Positions 26,650 to 35,825 of a stretch of 64,000 bases of DNA are shown piece after piece. The stretch's first letter is position 1, and every line of letters starts with the position of its first letter. The stretch lies in NCBI GenBank assembly GCA_943369525.1, contig CALRNL020000007.1, positions 85,994 through 149,993 of the forward strand, in the 5' to 3' direction. The notes under the pieces were generated by a model, which was not told the DNA's origin, did not search any database, and saw only the letters and a program-made list of their open reading frames with translations. Origin of the DNA: BAIKAL-G1 sp943369525 (GTDB lineage: Bacteria; Cyanobacteriota; Cyanobacteriia; PCC-6307; Cyanobiaceae). The position numbers and the translations under genes were made by a program.

Positions 26650-28116
26650 CTAGTCAGCGGTGGCTTCAGGGTCCTTGGCGGCGGCTTTTTTGCTGGCCGG
26701 GGCCTTGGTCTTAGGGGCGGGCTTGGTTGCCGGCTCGCCAACTTCGGTGTCCCCAGCGGCCTGTTCCTGCGCCAGGTCCCCGGGGGTCTTGGCGGTGATG
26801 GTGCTGTGGCTTTCGAGCCAGTCGAGCAGCTTCTGGCGCATCAGGTCTTCTTGCACGGCCTGGCGCAGGCGGGCCGGATCGATGGTGCCGCTCTCACTGA
26901 TGCTGCGGGAGAGCTCCTTGATCTTGGTTTCGAGCTCCTCCTCGGCCAGTTCGATCGCTTCGGCCAGGGCCAGGGCCTTGAGGGCCAGGCTGCGGCGTAG
27001 GCGCTTTTCGGCTTCGGGCCGGGAGGTGTCCCGCAGGCTGCGCACCAGGTCGGGGGTAAACAGCTTGCGCACGTCCATGCCCTGCTGGGCCAGCTGGCCG
27101 GCGGTCTGCTCCAGCAGGGCGCGGATCTCTTCCTGCACGAGGGTTTCGGGCAGTTCCACCTCGAGCTGCTCCACCAGGGCGTCGAGCAGGGCGTCGTGGC
27201 GGTTGGCCTTGTCGCGCCGTTCGGCGTCTTCCTGGAGGCGGGCTTCCAGGTCGGTGCGCAGCTCGGCGAGGGTTTCCTTGTCGCTGGCCTGCTGGGCGAA
27301 GGAGTCGTCGAGCTCGGGCAACTCCTTGGTCTTGAGGTCGGTGAGGGTGAGCACGAAGCTCGCCGCCCGGCCGCGGCAGTCCTCCTGGGGGTACTCCTCG
27401 GGGAACTGGCAGGCCACGGTCTTGGTGTCGCCCACCGCCATGCCGATCACCCCTTCCACGAAGCCGGGGATCATGCGGCCCTCTTCCAATTCCACTTCCA
27501 TCCCTTCGCCACTGCCGCCGCTGATCGGGCTGCCGTCATCACCGAAGGTGCCGCTGAAGTCGACCACGGCCACATCACCGGCCTGGGCGGGCCTGTCCTC
27601 GACCGGCACCAGGCTGGCCAGCTTCTGGCGGGACTGCTCAATCCATTCCTCAACCCGGGCGGGGTCGTAGCTGACGGCTTCGCTGGCGGCCACCAGACCC
27701 TTGGTGATTTTCAGGCTGGGGGTAGGTTCCACATCCAGCTCCAGGATCAAGGTGAGTTCCTCGCCGGGGGCGAAACGCTCCAGCAGGGCCTCGAAGCCTC
27801 CGGCCAATTCCGGTTGGCCGATCGCCGGGATCTCCTCCTGGGCCAGGGCATCCCGGAACACGGCATCGACCAGGTCCTCCAGGGCCGTGGCGCGGACCCG
27901 CAGGGGGCCGATTTGTTGCAGCAGCACCGGCCGGGGCACCCTGCCCTTACGGAAGCCAGGCAACTTGATGCTGCGGCTGAGTTTCTCCAGGGCAGCGTCG
28001 TAGCTCGACTGGCTGCGGCCCGCCGGAACGGCCACTTCCAGGGCCAGGCGGCTGCCCGGGCGCGGGCTGGTGGTGACCTTCAGGCTGGTGGTGGCGACGC
28101 TGGCAGCAGAACTCAT
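26650..28116 (-). CDS. tig: Trigger factor
   Basis: This is the ribosome-associated chaperone and peptidyl-prolyl isomerase. The N-terminal ribosome-binding domain has the signature LPGFRKGRVPRPV near residue 47. The FKBP-like domain (about 150-235) includes VVDFSGTF and FPEEYP. The C-terminal arms are helical and charged. I place the start at ATG 28116 (MSSAASVATTSLKV) and not at an in-frame ATG 48 bp upstream. The Ala/Lys/Pro-rich C-terminal 50 residues are a cyanobacterial-style tail. It heads the tig-clpP-clpX run. Confidence 0.95.
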   Translation of the reverse strand: MSSAASVATTSLKVTTSPRPGSRLALEVAVPAGRSQSSYDAALEKLSRSIKLPGFRKGRVPRPVLLQQIGPLRVRATALEDLVDAVFRDALAQEEIPAIGQPELAGGFEALLERFAPGEELTLILELDVEPTPSLKITKGLVAASEAVSYDPARVEEWIEQSRQKLASLVPVEDRPAQAGDVAVVDFSGTFGDDGSPISGGSGEGMEVELEEGRMIPGFVEGVIGMAVGDTKTVACQFPEEYPQEDCRGRAASFVLTLTDLKTKELPELDDSFAQQASDKETLAELRTDLEARLQEDAERRDKANRHDALLDALVEQLEVELPETLVQEEIRALLEQTAGQLAQQGMDVRKLFTPDLVRSLRDTSRPEAEKRLRRSLALKALALAEAIELAEEELETKIKELSRSISESGTIDPARLRQAVQEDLMRQKLLDWLESHSTITAKTPGDLAQEQAAGDTEVGEPATKPAPKTKAPASKKAAAKDPEATAD

Positions 28117-28820
28117 GGCGGGCAGGTGGGTAGGAACGCCGGACCGGATCGGCGGGGCAGCCAACGATCCTAGGAACTGACCTCACCGGCCCCCTAGGGC
28201 GCCGTCCCTGGGGCCATCGCCAAGGACCGAATGGCCGCGTATTGTTCACTCCATCCCCTCCGGTGGGGGGTTGGGCCGGCCGCTGCCCCAACCCTCCGCC
28301 TCCCATACGTCCCCCTACCCCCCTTCCCACCGACCCCAGATCCAGTCCACCCGTCCAGGCCCAGCCCAGAATCCGGTCCAGTTCCAGCGCAGAACCAGTT
28401 CAGCTCCAGTCCCGCTTGCCCTGCCCCAAGCCCCACTAGCCAGACCAACGTCCCCGCTGACGTTGGTGCCCCAAACCCGATCCTGGCCCCCAGTCCAGGG
28501 TCTCCCCCAGATCCAGCTCCAGTCCCAAGCGTCGGGTTGCCTGGGCAGCAGGGGCCTGCCCCCCAGTCCCAATCCTTTGCCAGCCCAGGTTTCCCCTATT
28601 GGGAATTCCGCTCCCCGCCCTCGCCGGCCAGGGGTTGGTTTAGTCCAAGGGCTCTTAGGTCCGAGCCAGCCACCCAGGGCCTGGGACCAGCCTTTTCAGG
28701 ATCCAACCGCCCTCGGCTCGCCAGCGTTTGCCAACCCCGAGCCTTTTTCGATCTGAGCCCAGCCTGTTGACCAGCCCGGTGCCTTCAGGCCCCAACCGTT
28801 CCCTTTCTCCCCTGCCGCCC
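28117..28820. other. Pyrimidine-rich non-coding gap with CCAG motifs
   Basis: About 700 bp separates the divergent tig and asd genes. From about 28260 the plus strand is very rich in C and T, with dense CCAG tetramers (nine within about 80 bp after 28332). Several plus-strand frames stay open here only because the composition lacks stop codons; their products are Pro/Ser-rich with no domain. The region must contain both promoters. No tRNA or hairpin terminator was recognised. Confidence 0.6.
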
Positions 28821-29912
28821 TTGTCCCTCCCGACCGCCAGTTCCCTCCCCAACCGGCCCCTAAAGGTGGCCGTGCTTGGTGCCACCGGGGCCGTGGGCCA
28901 GGAATTGCTCACCCTGTTGGCCGAGCGCCAGTTCCCGGTGGCGGAGCTGGTGTTGTTGGCGTCACCCCGCTCGGCTGGTCAGTCCTTGAGCTGGAACGGC
29001 CACTCCTGGCCCATCCAGCCCGTGACTGCCGAGGCTTTTACGGGGGTGGATGTGGTGCTGGCCTCAGCCGGCGGTTCGGTGTCCAAGCAGTGGGCCCCCG
29101 TGGCGGCGGCGGCCGGAGCGTTGGTGATCGACAACTCCAGCGCCTTTCGCCTCGATCCCCAGGTGCCCTTGGTGGTGCCCGAGGTGAATCCCCAGGCGGC
29201 CTTTGGCCACCAGGGGATCATCGCCAATCCCAACTGCACCACGATCCTGATGACCCTGGCCCTGGCGCCCCTGGCAGCCCGGCGGCCCCTGCGTCGGGTG
29301 GTGGTGAGCACCTACCAATCGGCTAGCGGCGCCGGCGCCCGTGCCATGGAGGAGCTGCGCAGCCTCAGCCAGACCGTGCTCGATGGCGGCAACCCCGAAA
29401 GCGCCGTGCTGCCCTACTCACTCGCCTTCAACCTGTTCCTGCACAACTCGCCCCTGCAGGACAACGGCTACTGCGAAGAAGAGCTGAAAATGCTGCATGA
29501 GACCCGCAAGATCATGGGCCTGCCCGAGCTGCGGGTCACGGCCACCTGTGTGCGGGTGCCGGTGCTGCGGGCTCACTCCGAGGCCCTCAACATTGAGTTC
29601 CACGAACCTTTCCCGGTGGAGGAGGCCCGGGCCCTGCTGGCCCAGGCGCCGGGGGTGGAGTTGATCGAGGATTTCGCCGCTAACCGCTTCCCAATGCCGA
29701 CGGATGTCACGGGCCGGGATCCGGTGGCCGTGGGTCGCATCCGCCAGGACCTGAGCGAGCCAAATGCCCTGGAGCTCTGGCTCTGCGGCGACCAGATTCG
29801 CAAGGGCGCAGCCCTCAATGCCATCCAGATCGCCGAGTTGCTGCTCGATCCCGCTGGGGCGGCAGGCGCCAGCGCCCCTCCCAGCGAAGCAGCTGCAGGA
29901 GTGGGCCGATGA
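28821..29912 (+). CDS. asd: Aspartate-semialdehyde dehydrogenase
   Basis: The enzyme reduces aspartyl phosphate to aspartate semialdehyde with NADPH, the branch point to lysine, threonine and methionine. The NADP loop is VAVLGATGAVGQELL, the catalytic Cys139 lies in NPNCTT, and the ATCVRVPV stretch follows. No ATG or clear ribosome-binding site lies near the conserved N-terminus. I chose TTG 28821; other in-frame starts exist at 28728 (TTG), 28767 (TTG) and 28779 (GTG). The stop overlaps dapA as ATGA, coupling two successive steps of lysine synthesis. Confidence 0.92.
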   Translation: MSLPTASSLPNRPLKVAVLGATGAVGQELLTLLAERQFPVAELVLLASPRSAGQSLSWNGHSWPIQPVTAEAFTGVDVVLASAGGSVSKQWAPVAAAAGALVIDNSSAFRLDPQVPLVVPEVNPQAAFGHQGIIANPNCTTILMTLALAPLAARRPLRRVVVSTYQSASGAGARAMEELRSLSQTVLDGGNPESAVLPYSLAFNLFLHNSPLQDNGYCEEELKMLHETRKIMGLPELRVTATCVRVPVLRAHSEALNIEFHEPFPVEEARALLAQAPGVELIEDFAANRFPMPTDVTGRDPVAVGRIRQDLSEPNALELWLCGDQIRKGAALNAIQIAELLLDPAGAAGASAPPSEAAAGVGR

Positions 29913-30838
29913 CCCGTTCCCTGCCAAGCCCACTTACCCCCGGGGCCGCCTCCCCCGCCCCCTTCGGCCGGGTGGTTACGGCCATGGTCACCCCCTTTGG
30001 CGCCGATGGTGCCGTGGATCTCGACCTGGCAGGTCGACTGGCTAGCCACCTGGTGGACGAGGGTTGCGACGGCCTGGTGCTTTGCGGCACCACCGGCGAA
30101 TCCCCAACCCTCAGCTGGGAGGAGCAACACCAGCTTTTCTCCGCCGTCAAGGCCGCCGTGGGTAACCGGGCCGCCCTGCTGGCGGGCACCGGCAGCAACT
30201 GCACCGCCGAGGCGATTGAGGCGATCGGCCAGGCGGCCGTTCTCGGCGCCGATGGCGCCCTAGTGGTGGTGCCCTACTACAACAAGCCGCCCCAGGAGGG
30301 TCTGGAAGCCCATTTCCGGGCCGTGGCCCTGGCGGCCCCTGAATTGCCGTTGATGCTTTACAACATCCCTGGTCGCACCGGCACCAGCCTGAGTCCGGAA
30401 ACCACGGCCCGGCTGCTCGACCTTCCCAATGTGGTGAGTTTTAAGGCCGCCAGTGGCACCACCGAGGAGGTCAGCCAATTGCGGGCCGCCTGTGGTGAGC
30501 GGCTGGCGATCTACAGCGGCGATGACGCCCTCACCCTGCCCATGTTGGCCGTGGGCGCCGTGGGTGTGGTGAGTGTGGCCGGCCATCTGGTGGCCCGCGA
30601 GATCAGCCAGATGGTTAGCGCCTTCCTCGCCGGCGATCACGCCAGCGCCCTAGCCCTGCACGAACGGCTACTGCCCCTTTGCAAGGCCCTGTTTTTGACC
30701 ACCAATCCGATTCCCGTCAAAGCCGCGCTGGAGTTGAGCGGCTGGCCCGTGGGCGCCCCCCGTCTTCCCCTGGTATCCGCCCCTAGTGATGTGCGCGAGC
30801 GATTAACCACAGCCCTGGCAGCCCTGCGTCCTACCTGA
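29909..30838 (+). CDS. dapA: 4-hydroxy-tetrahydrodipicolinate synthase
   Basis: The 309-residue protein condenses pyruvate with aspartate semialdehyde. Landmarks are GTTGESPTLSWEE, the Tyr of LMLYNIPGRTG and the Schiff-base Lys in VVSFKAASG. It follows asd with a 4-bp overlap, so the two enzymes are made together; the next gene (rnj) starts 114 bp later. The length is normal for the family. Confidence 0.96.
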   Translation: MTRSLPSPLTPGAASPAPFGRVVTAMVTPFGADGAVDLDLAGRLASHLVDEGCDGLVLCGTTGESPTLSWEEQHQLFSAVKAAVGNRAALLAGTGSNCTAEAIEAIGQAAVLGADGALVVVPYYNKPPQEGLEAHFRAVALAAPELPLMLYNIPGRTGTSLSPETTARLLDLPNVVSFKAASGTTEEVSQLRAACGERLAIYSGDDALTLPMLAVGAVGVVSVAGHLVAREISQMVSAFLAGDHASALALHERLLPLCKALFLTTNPIPVKAALELSGWPVGAPRLPLVSAPSDVRERLTTALAALRPT

Positions 30839-30952
30839 CGCCAAGGCCCATCCCAGCCCTCCAGCCCCCAGCAGCAGCCCACCCTGCAAAAAACGGTCCG
30901 GAGGCGTTGCATTCAGTTCGGCATCGATTCCCCTTCTTTTTTCTTTCCCCTG

Positions 30953-33013
30953 ATGAGCCCATCCAATCCGATCACCCGTAATGCCAGCGCCGGCCGCTCC
31001 GAGGCCGCCGAGAAACAGCCCACCCTGCGGGTCATTCCCCTCGGCGGTTTGCATGAGATCGGTAAAAACACCTGCGTTTTTGAATACGGCGACGACCTGA
31101 TGCTGGTGGACGGCGGCCTCGCCTTCCCCAGCGATGGCATGCATGGCGTCAACGTGGTGTTGCCCGACACCAGCTATCTACGCGAAAACCAGAAGCGGAT
31201 TCGCGGCATGATCGTTACCCATGGCCATGAAGATCACATCGGGGGCATTCCCCACCACCTCAAGAACTTCACGATCCCTGTGATCTATGGGCCCCGCCTG
31301 GCCCTCTCCATGCTCACGGGCAAAATGGAGGAAGCTGGCGTGATGGATCGCACAATCCTCCAAACGGTCTCGCCGCGCGACGTGGTGCAGGTGGGTCAGC
31401 ACTTCAAGGTGGAGTTCATCCGCAACACCCACTCGCTCGCAGACAGCTTCTCCCTGGCAATCACCACCCCTGCCGGCGTGGTGATTTTCACCGGAGACTT
31501 CAAATTCGACCACACCCCGGTTGATGGCGAGTATTTCGACATCCAGCGCATGGCCCACTACGGCGAACAGGGGGTGCTGTGCCTGTTTAGTGATTCCACC
31601 AACGCCGAGCTGCCCGGTTTCACACCGCCTGAGCGGGCCGTGTTCCCCCACCTTGATCGCCACATTGGCAATGCCCAAGGCCGGGTGATTCTCACCACCT
31701 TTGCCAGCTCCACCCACCGGGTTTCGATGATCCTTGAGCTCGCCATGAAGCATGGCCGCAAGGTGGGTCTGCTGGGCCGCTCCATGCTCAACGTGATCGC
31801 CAAGGCCCGGGAGCTCGGTTATATGCGCTGCCCGGATGAGCTGTTTGTGCCGATCAAGCAGATTCGCGACCTGCCAGATCGCGAAACCCTGCTACTGATG
31901 ACCGGCAGCCAGGGCGAGCCCCTTGCCGCCCTGAGCCGCATTTCCCGCAGCGACCATCCCCAGGTCCAGGTCAAGCCCTCCGACACGATCATCTTCTCGG
32001 CCAGCCCAATTCCCGGTAACACCATCTCGGTGGTGAACACGATCGACCGGCTGATGATGCTGGGCGCCAAGGTGGTCTATGGCAAGGGTGAGGGCATCCA
32101 TGTGTCCGGCCACGGCTCCCAGGAAGACGACAAATTGATGCTGGCCCTGACCCGGCCCAAGTTCTTCGTGCCCGTGCATGGCGAACACCGCATGTTGGTG
32201 GCCCACGCCAAAACAGCGCAATCCATGGGCATTCCCGCCGAGAACTGCCTGATCATCGAAAACGGTGATGTGGTGGAACTCAAGCCCGAGTCGATTCGCA
32301 AGGGCGATCCAGTCAAAGCAGGGATCGAATTGCTGGATGCTTCCCGCAACGGCATCGTTGATGCCCGGGTGCTGAAGGAACGCCAACAGCTAGCCGAAGA
32401 TGGCGTCATCACCCTGCTGGCCGTGATCAGCACCGATGGGGTGATGGCAGCCCCGCCCCGGGTCAACCTCCGCGGCGTCGTCACCACTGCCGATGCCCGC
32501 AAGATGTCCCTCTGGGCCGAGCGTGAAATCGGTTGGGTGCTGGAGAATCGCTGGAACCAGTTGTCCCGTAACAGTGGCGGTGCGGCCCCCGATGTCGATT
32601 GGATGGGCGTCCAGCGCGAAATTGAAGTGGGCCTGCAGCGGCGCCTGCGCCGCGAGCTCCAGGTGGAACCACTGATCATTTGTCTGGTTCAGCCGGCCCC
32701 AGGCGGCACCCCCGCCTACAAGGGTCGCGCCGATGCCGAGCCCGACAGCCGCCCCGCCCCCCGGGGTGGTCGCCGCGATGGCGGTCGTGAACTGAGCCGG
32801 GAGGTGAACCGTGATGTCAATCGGGAGGTGAACCGCGATCGCCAGGCTCCGGCCCCTGCGGCTACGGCCCTGGCCCAGCCCGCAGCTCCGGCCCCAGCCG
32901 CCCCAGAACCCCAGCGCCAACTCGTGGCGGTGACGGCTGCCGAAGCCCCGATCGAAGATCCGGACCTGGCCGCCACCCGCACCCGTCGCCGCCGTTCCGG
33001 CGCCGTCAGCTGA
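30953..33013 (+). CDS. rnj: Ribonuclease J
   Basis: This metallo-beta-lactamase/beta-CASP RNase has the metal motif HGHEDHIGG (His90, His92, Asp94, His95), the TGDFKFDHTP and VSGHGSQED blocks, and the RNase J C-terminal domain. RNase J degrades and matures RNA from the 5' end and by internal cuts. The tail after about 580 is disordered. It contains a four-residue repeat at 615-630 (SREV, NRDV, NREV, NRDR) followed by Pro/Ala and a basic RTRRRRS end. Order asd-dapA-rnj is typical of picocyanobacteria. Confidence 0.95.
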   Translation: MSPSNPITRNASAGRSEAAEKQPTLRVIPLGGLHEIGKNTCVFEYGDDLMLVDGGLAFPSDGMHGVNVVLPDTSYLRENQKRIRGMIVTHGHEDHIGGIPHHLKNFTIPVIYGPRLALSMLTGKMEEAGVMDRTILQTVSPRDVVQVGQHFKVEFIRNTHSLADSFSLAITTPAGVVIFTGDFKFDHTPVDGEYFDIQRMAHYGEQGVLCLFSDSTNAELPGFTPPERAVFPHLDRHIGNAQGRVILTTFASSTHRVSMILELAMKHGRKVGLLGRSMLNVIAKARELGYMRCPDELFVPIKQIRDLPDRETLLLMTGSQGEPLAALSRISRSDHPQVQVKPSDTIIFSASPIPGNTISVVNTIDRLMMLGAKVVYGKGEGIHVSGHGSQEDDKLMLALTRPKFFVPVHGEHRMLVAHAKTAQSMGIPAENCLIIENGDVVELKPESIRKGDPVKAGIELLDASRNGIVDARVLKERQQLAEDGVITLLAVISTDGVMAAPPRVNLRGVVTTADARKMSLWAEREIGWVLENRWNQLSRNSGGAAPDVDWMGVQREIEVGLQRRLRRELQVEPLIICLVQPAPGGTPAYKGRADAEPDSRPAPRGGRRDGGRELSREVNRDVNREVNRDRQAPAPAATALAQPAAPAPAAPEPQRQLVAVTAAEAPIEDPDLAATRTRRRRSGAVS

Positions 33014-33031
33014 GGGCCTTGCCCTTGCCTG

Positions 33032-33050
33032 GGCCGGGTCAACCCCGGCC
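33032..33050. terminator. Possible bidirectional hairpin between convergent genes
   Basis: GGCCGGG and CCCGGCC form a 7-bp all-GC stem with a TCAAC loop, placed between the stops of rnj and the minus-strand TPR-like gene. There is no T tract on either side, so termination efficiency is doubtful. Confidence 0.4.
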
Positions 33051-33056
33051 TGGGCC

Positions 33057-33707
33057 TTAGCGCAGCACCACCCGCAGGAGGCCCTTGGCCAGTTCGGCCG
33101 CCTCGGCGGGACTAAAGGCCTGGGGGCTTTCGAGGCCCCCAGGGGTCCCTGGCGATTGGGCAGGCACCCCAACCACCTCAACCAGGTCCGCTTCGATCGG
33201 TTCGATCCGCTCGACCAGTTCGGCGGTCACCGACTGATCGGCCTTCACGGCCCAGGGTTGGGCCGCCGCCATGGCCCCCGCCAACCCAGGTTGCTCCTGG
33301 GGGGCCTCGCTGCCAACTTGGCTGGTTGGGCCCAGGCTGCCCAGGTCCTCCAGCCAGGGCACGGCCGCTCCTGAACTGGCGTTGGTGGATGTGTCATCGA
33401 CGCTTGCAGCCTCGCTGGCGCCGGCTTGCTGGCAGAGGGTCAGGCCCTGTTCGGCTAGTTCCCGGTAGGTGGGGTCATCGCTTTCGGTCCACACCTGTTG
33501 ATAACAGGGCAGGGCCTGCTGGGGTTGGCCCAGGCCATAGAGATAGGTGTGGCCGATCAGCAATTGCAGCCTTAGATCCAGCTGGTCCGCTGAGCCGCTG
33601 GGAATGCGGGGCACGAGTTCCTTGGCGAGGCGCAGGGCCTCAGGAAACTGCTGCATGCTGTAGGCATGCTCGACGGCGATATAGGCGTCCTGAAGGTTGG
33701 TGCTCAC
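33057..33707 (-). CDS. Uncharacterised TPR-like protein
   Basis: I do not recognise a named family. From the GTG start at 33707 (VSTNLQDAYIAVEHAY) the first 100 residues are helical, with TPR-like pairs including LRLQLLIGHTYLYGLGQPQQALPCYQQV. The remaining half is Ala/Glu/Pro-rich and probably flexible, ending in EAAELAKGLLRVVLR. There is no signal peptide. An in-frame ATG at 33767 would add 20 residues. It lies 96 bp after tilS on the same strand. TPR pairs usually serve protein contacts, but no partner is evident. Confidence 0.6.
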   Translation of the reverse strand: MSTNLQDAYIAVEHAYSMQQFPEALRLAKELVPRIPSGSADQLDLRLQLLIGHTYLYGLGQPQQALPCYQQVWTESDDPTYRELAEQGLTLCQQAGASEAASVDDTSTNASSGAAVPWLEDLGSLGPTSQVGSEAPQEQPGLAGAMAAAQPWAVKADQSVTAELVERIEPIEADLVEVVGVPAQSPGTPGGLESPQAFSPAEAAELAKGLLRVVLR

Positions 33708-33803
33708 AAGCGGCTCCGGCGGCGGTGACGGATGGATCTTGCGGAAGTCTGACCGGGATTCGGCCAAAGGTCCGGGTTGGTCCCTGCTCGCCCTGGGCCC
33801 GGG

Positions 33804-34901
33804 TTAGGCCGCCCCTGGGCCAGGTCCGTTCGCCGGCGGCATTAACACCAGCAGGTGACGGCTCCAGCCCAGCCGCCATCCCTGGCCCAGGGGCCGCTCG
33901 CCTGGGCCCTGGTGGGGTTGGAGTTCTCCCAGCAACGACTCCAGGTTGGCGGCCTCCAGGCTGAGGCCGCTATGCCGTTTGAGCCAGTGGTGCAGGATCC
34001 GCCCCTGGTTCGGCTGCCCCAGGCGGGTGAGGCCGGCCCGGTCTAGGCCCGGGGCCGTTCCCGCCCTTGGGTGTGGGGTGAGGGTGGTGAGGGCTAGATC
34101 GAGCAGCTCCTCCAGGCCCGCCTGTTCCTGTTCCAGCCGTTCGGCGAGGGCGCTGATGCGGCTGGCGCAGCCGGGATGGAGCTGCTCCAGCACCGGCATC
34201 ACCTCCTGGCGGATGCGGTTGCGGCTGAAGCGGGGACTGGCATTGCTGGGGTCAAGCCAGATCGGCAGGTCCCAGTCGACGCAGAATTGGCCGGTGTCGG
34301 CCCGGCCTAGGCCCAGCAGGGGGCGCACCAGGCTGATTGGTGAGTCTGGGCTTAGGGGCCGCCGCCGCCGCAGGCTGGCCAGGCCCTGGCGGTGGCTGCC
34401 CCGGGCCAGGTGCAGCAGCAGGGTTTCGGCCCGGTCGCTGGCGGTGTGGCCGGTCACCACGTGGCGGCAGGCCCGTTCAAGGGCCTGGGCCCCCAGGCGG
34501 TCGTAGCGCCAGGCCCGGGCCGCGGCTTCGCTGGCGGGGGGAGCGCTGGCCCGTTCCAGCGTGATCGCCAGCCCACAGCCCTCGGCCCAGGCCTGCAGTT
34601 CTTCGGCCTGGCGCGCCGATTCGGGGCGCCAGCCGTGGTCGCCGTGCCAGAGGTGCAGGCTCCAGCCGTGCAGCCGGCCCAGGTCCTGCAGCAGCCTGGT
34701 CAGGGCCATGGAGTCCTGGCCGCCGGACACCGCCAGCAGCAGGGGCGCCCCGGCGGGCAGCAGGTCGGGGTCGCGGCGCAGGCGCCGGTGCAGGGCGGCA
34801 TGGATCGGGCCCCAGGGGGGGCGGGCCTGGCCTCCGGTGCTGGAGGGCCCCTGGGGCGGGCCTGGCTCTGGCGAGGCTTCGGATGGGAGAATTGGCTTCA
34901 T
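33804..34901 (-). CDS. tilS: tRNA(Ile)-lysidine synthase
   Basis: The PP-loop ATP pyrophosphatase motif SGGQDSMAL lies near residue 60, followed by LWHGDHGWRPES and VTGHTASDRAETLLLHL. The enzyme puts lysidine at C34 of the AUA-decoding tRNA-Ile, an essential step. The C-terminal third is shorter than in Escherichia coli, as in other cyanobacteria. Its start is only 17 bp from the divergent ycf23-like start, so the two promoters must overlap the coding ends unless one start is further inside. Confidence 0.93.
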   Translation of the reverse strand: MKPILPSEASPEPGPPQGPSSTGGQARPPWGPIHAALHRRLRRDPDLLPAGAPLLLAVSGGQDSMALTRLLQDLGRLHGWSLHLWHGDHGWRPESARQAEELQAWAEGCGLAITLERASAPPASEAAARAWRYDRLGAQALERACRHVVTGHTASDRAETLLLHLARGSHRQGLASLRRRRPLSPDSPISLVRPLLGLGRADTGQFCVDWDLPIWLDPSNASPRFSRNRIRQEVMPVLEQLHPGCASRISALAERLEQEQAGLEELLDLALTTLTPHPRAGTAPGLDRAGLTRLGQPNQGRILHHWLKRHSGLSLEAANLESLLGELQPHQGPGERPLGQGWRLGWSRHLLVLMPPANGPGPGAA

Positions 34902-34918
34902 TCGCTGTCCGGCCGCCC

Positions 34919-35680
34919 ATGTCCCGTCTGTCCAGCCTGCCGCTTCAACTGCAGCAAGCCCTGGCCTCGCGGCACCTGCTCAAGGTGATCGCCGGCCTCA
35001 CCAATTTTGATGCCGCCTCGGTGGAGCGCATCAGTCGCGCCGCCGGCCTGGGCGGCGCCGACCTGATCGATCTGGCCTGTGATCCCGAGCTGGTGCGCCG
35101 GGCCGCCGCCGTGTCCGGCCTGCCGATTTGTGTGTCGGCCGTGGATCCCGAGCTGTTCCCTGCTGCCGTGGCCGCTGGAGCCGCCATGGTCGAGATCGGC
35201 AACTACGACGCCTTCTATCCCCTCGGCCGCATTTTTGATGCCGCCGAGGTGCTCGAGCTCACCCGCCGCACCCGGACCCTGCTGCCTGAGGTGGTGCTGT
35301 CGGTCACCGTGCCCCACGTGCTTCCCCTCGACCAGCAGGAGCAGCTCGCCATGGATCTGGTTGGAGCCGGTGCCGACCTGATCCAGACCGAGGGCGGCAC
35401 CAGCGCCCGGCCCTTCAGCCCCGGCAGCCTCGGCCTGATTGAAAAGGCCGCACCCACCCTGGCCGCAGCCCACGCGATTAGCCGCGCCGTCTCCGTGCCC
35501 GTGCTCTGCGCCTCCGGCCTCTCGGCCGTGACCCTGCCCCTGGCGATCGCCGCCGGTGCCAGTGGCGTCGGGGTCGGTTCGGCCGTCAATCGCCTCGGCG
35601 ATGAGCTGGCCATGGTGGCCGTGGTCCGCAGCCTGCGCGAGGCCCTGGGCAGCGGCGTGGCCGTGGCGTCCCAGGCCTGA
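34919..35680 (+). CDS. ycf23: Ycf23/DUF561-like TIM-barrel protein
   Basis: The sequence LKVIAGLTNFDAASVERI, DLACDPELVRRAA and PICVSAVDPELF is characteristic of the DUF561 family, known in algal plastids as Ycf23. The protein looks like a phosphate-binding TIM barrel, with late GVGVGSAVN as the phosphate loop. The biochemical function is not established. I use ATG 34919; an upstream ATG at 34883 overlaps tilS. It is conserved in cyanobacteria beside tilS and uvrB. Confidence 0.86.
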   Translation: MSRLSSLPLQLQQALASRHLLKVIAGLTNFDAASVERISRAAGLGGADLIDLACDPELVRRAAAVSGLPICVSAVDPELFPAAVAAGAAMVEIGNYDAFYPLGRIFDAAEVLELTRRTRTLLPEVVLSVTVPHVLPLDQQEQLAMDLVGAGADLIQTEGGTSARPFSPGSLGLIEKAAPTLAAAHAISRAVSVPVLCASGLSAVTLPLAIAAGASGVGVGSAVNRLGDELAMVAVVRSLREALGSGVAVASQA

Positions 35681-35732
35681 GCGCGGTGATCGCCCCGTTC
35701 TGCTCGGCTTCGGGGCGTGATTAGGTCCGTCC

Positions 35733-35753
35733 GGGGTCCCTTAGGGGTCCCTT
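35733..35753. repeat. Tandem direct repeat upstream of uvrB
   Basis: GGGGTCCCTT occurs twice with one A between copies, about 75-95 bp before the uvrB start codon. Each copy contains the palindromic core GGGTCCC. It could be a regulator site or a replication slip; it does not match the cyanobacterial LexA box that I know. Confidence 0.5.
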
Positions 35754-35825
35754 GGCGGGTTTGACGTCTATTCAGGGTCGGTGGACCACCCCCCAGCCAG
35801 GCCCCCCTGGGCTGAGAATGGCCCG

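Noticed and set aside
28231..28770. 179-codon open frame between tig and asd
   Set aside because: It is Pro/Ser-rich, has no domain or ribosome-binding site, and overlaps other frames that are equally open because the DNA is pyrimidine-rich and lacks stops.
35691..35717. Hairpin CGCCCCG/CGGGGCG after ycf23 as a terminator
   Set aside because: The 7-bp stem has a 13-base loop and no T tract, so support is too weak to call.
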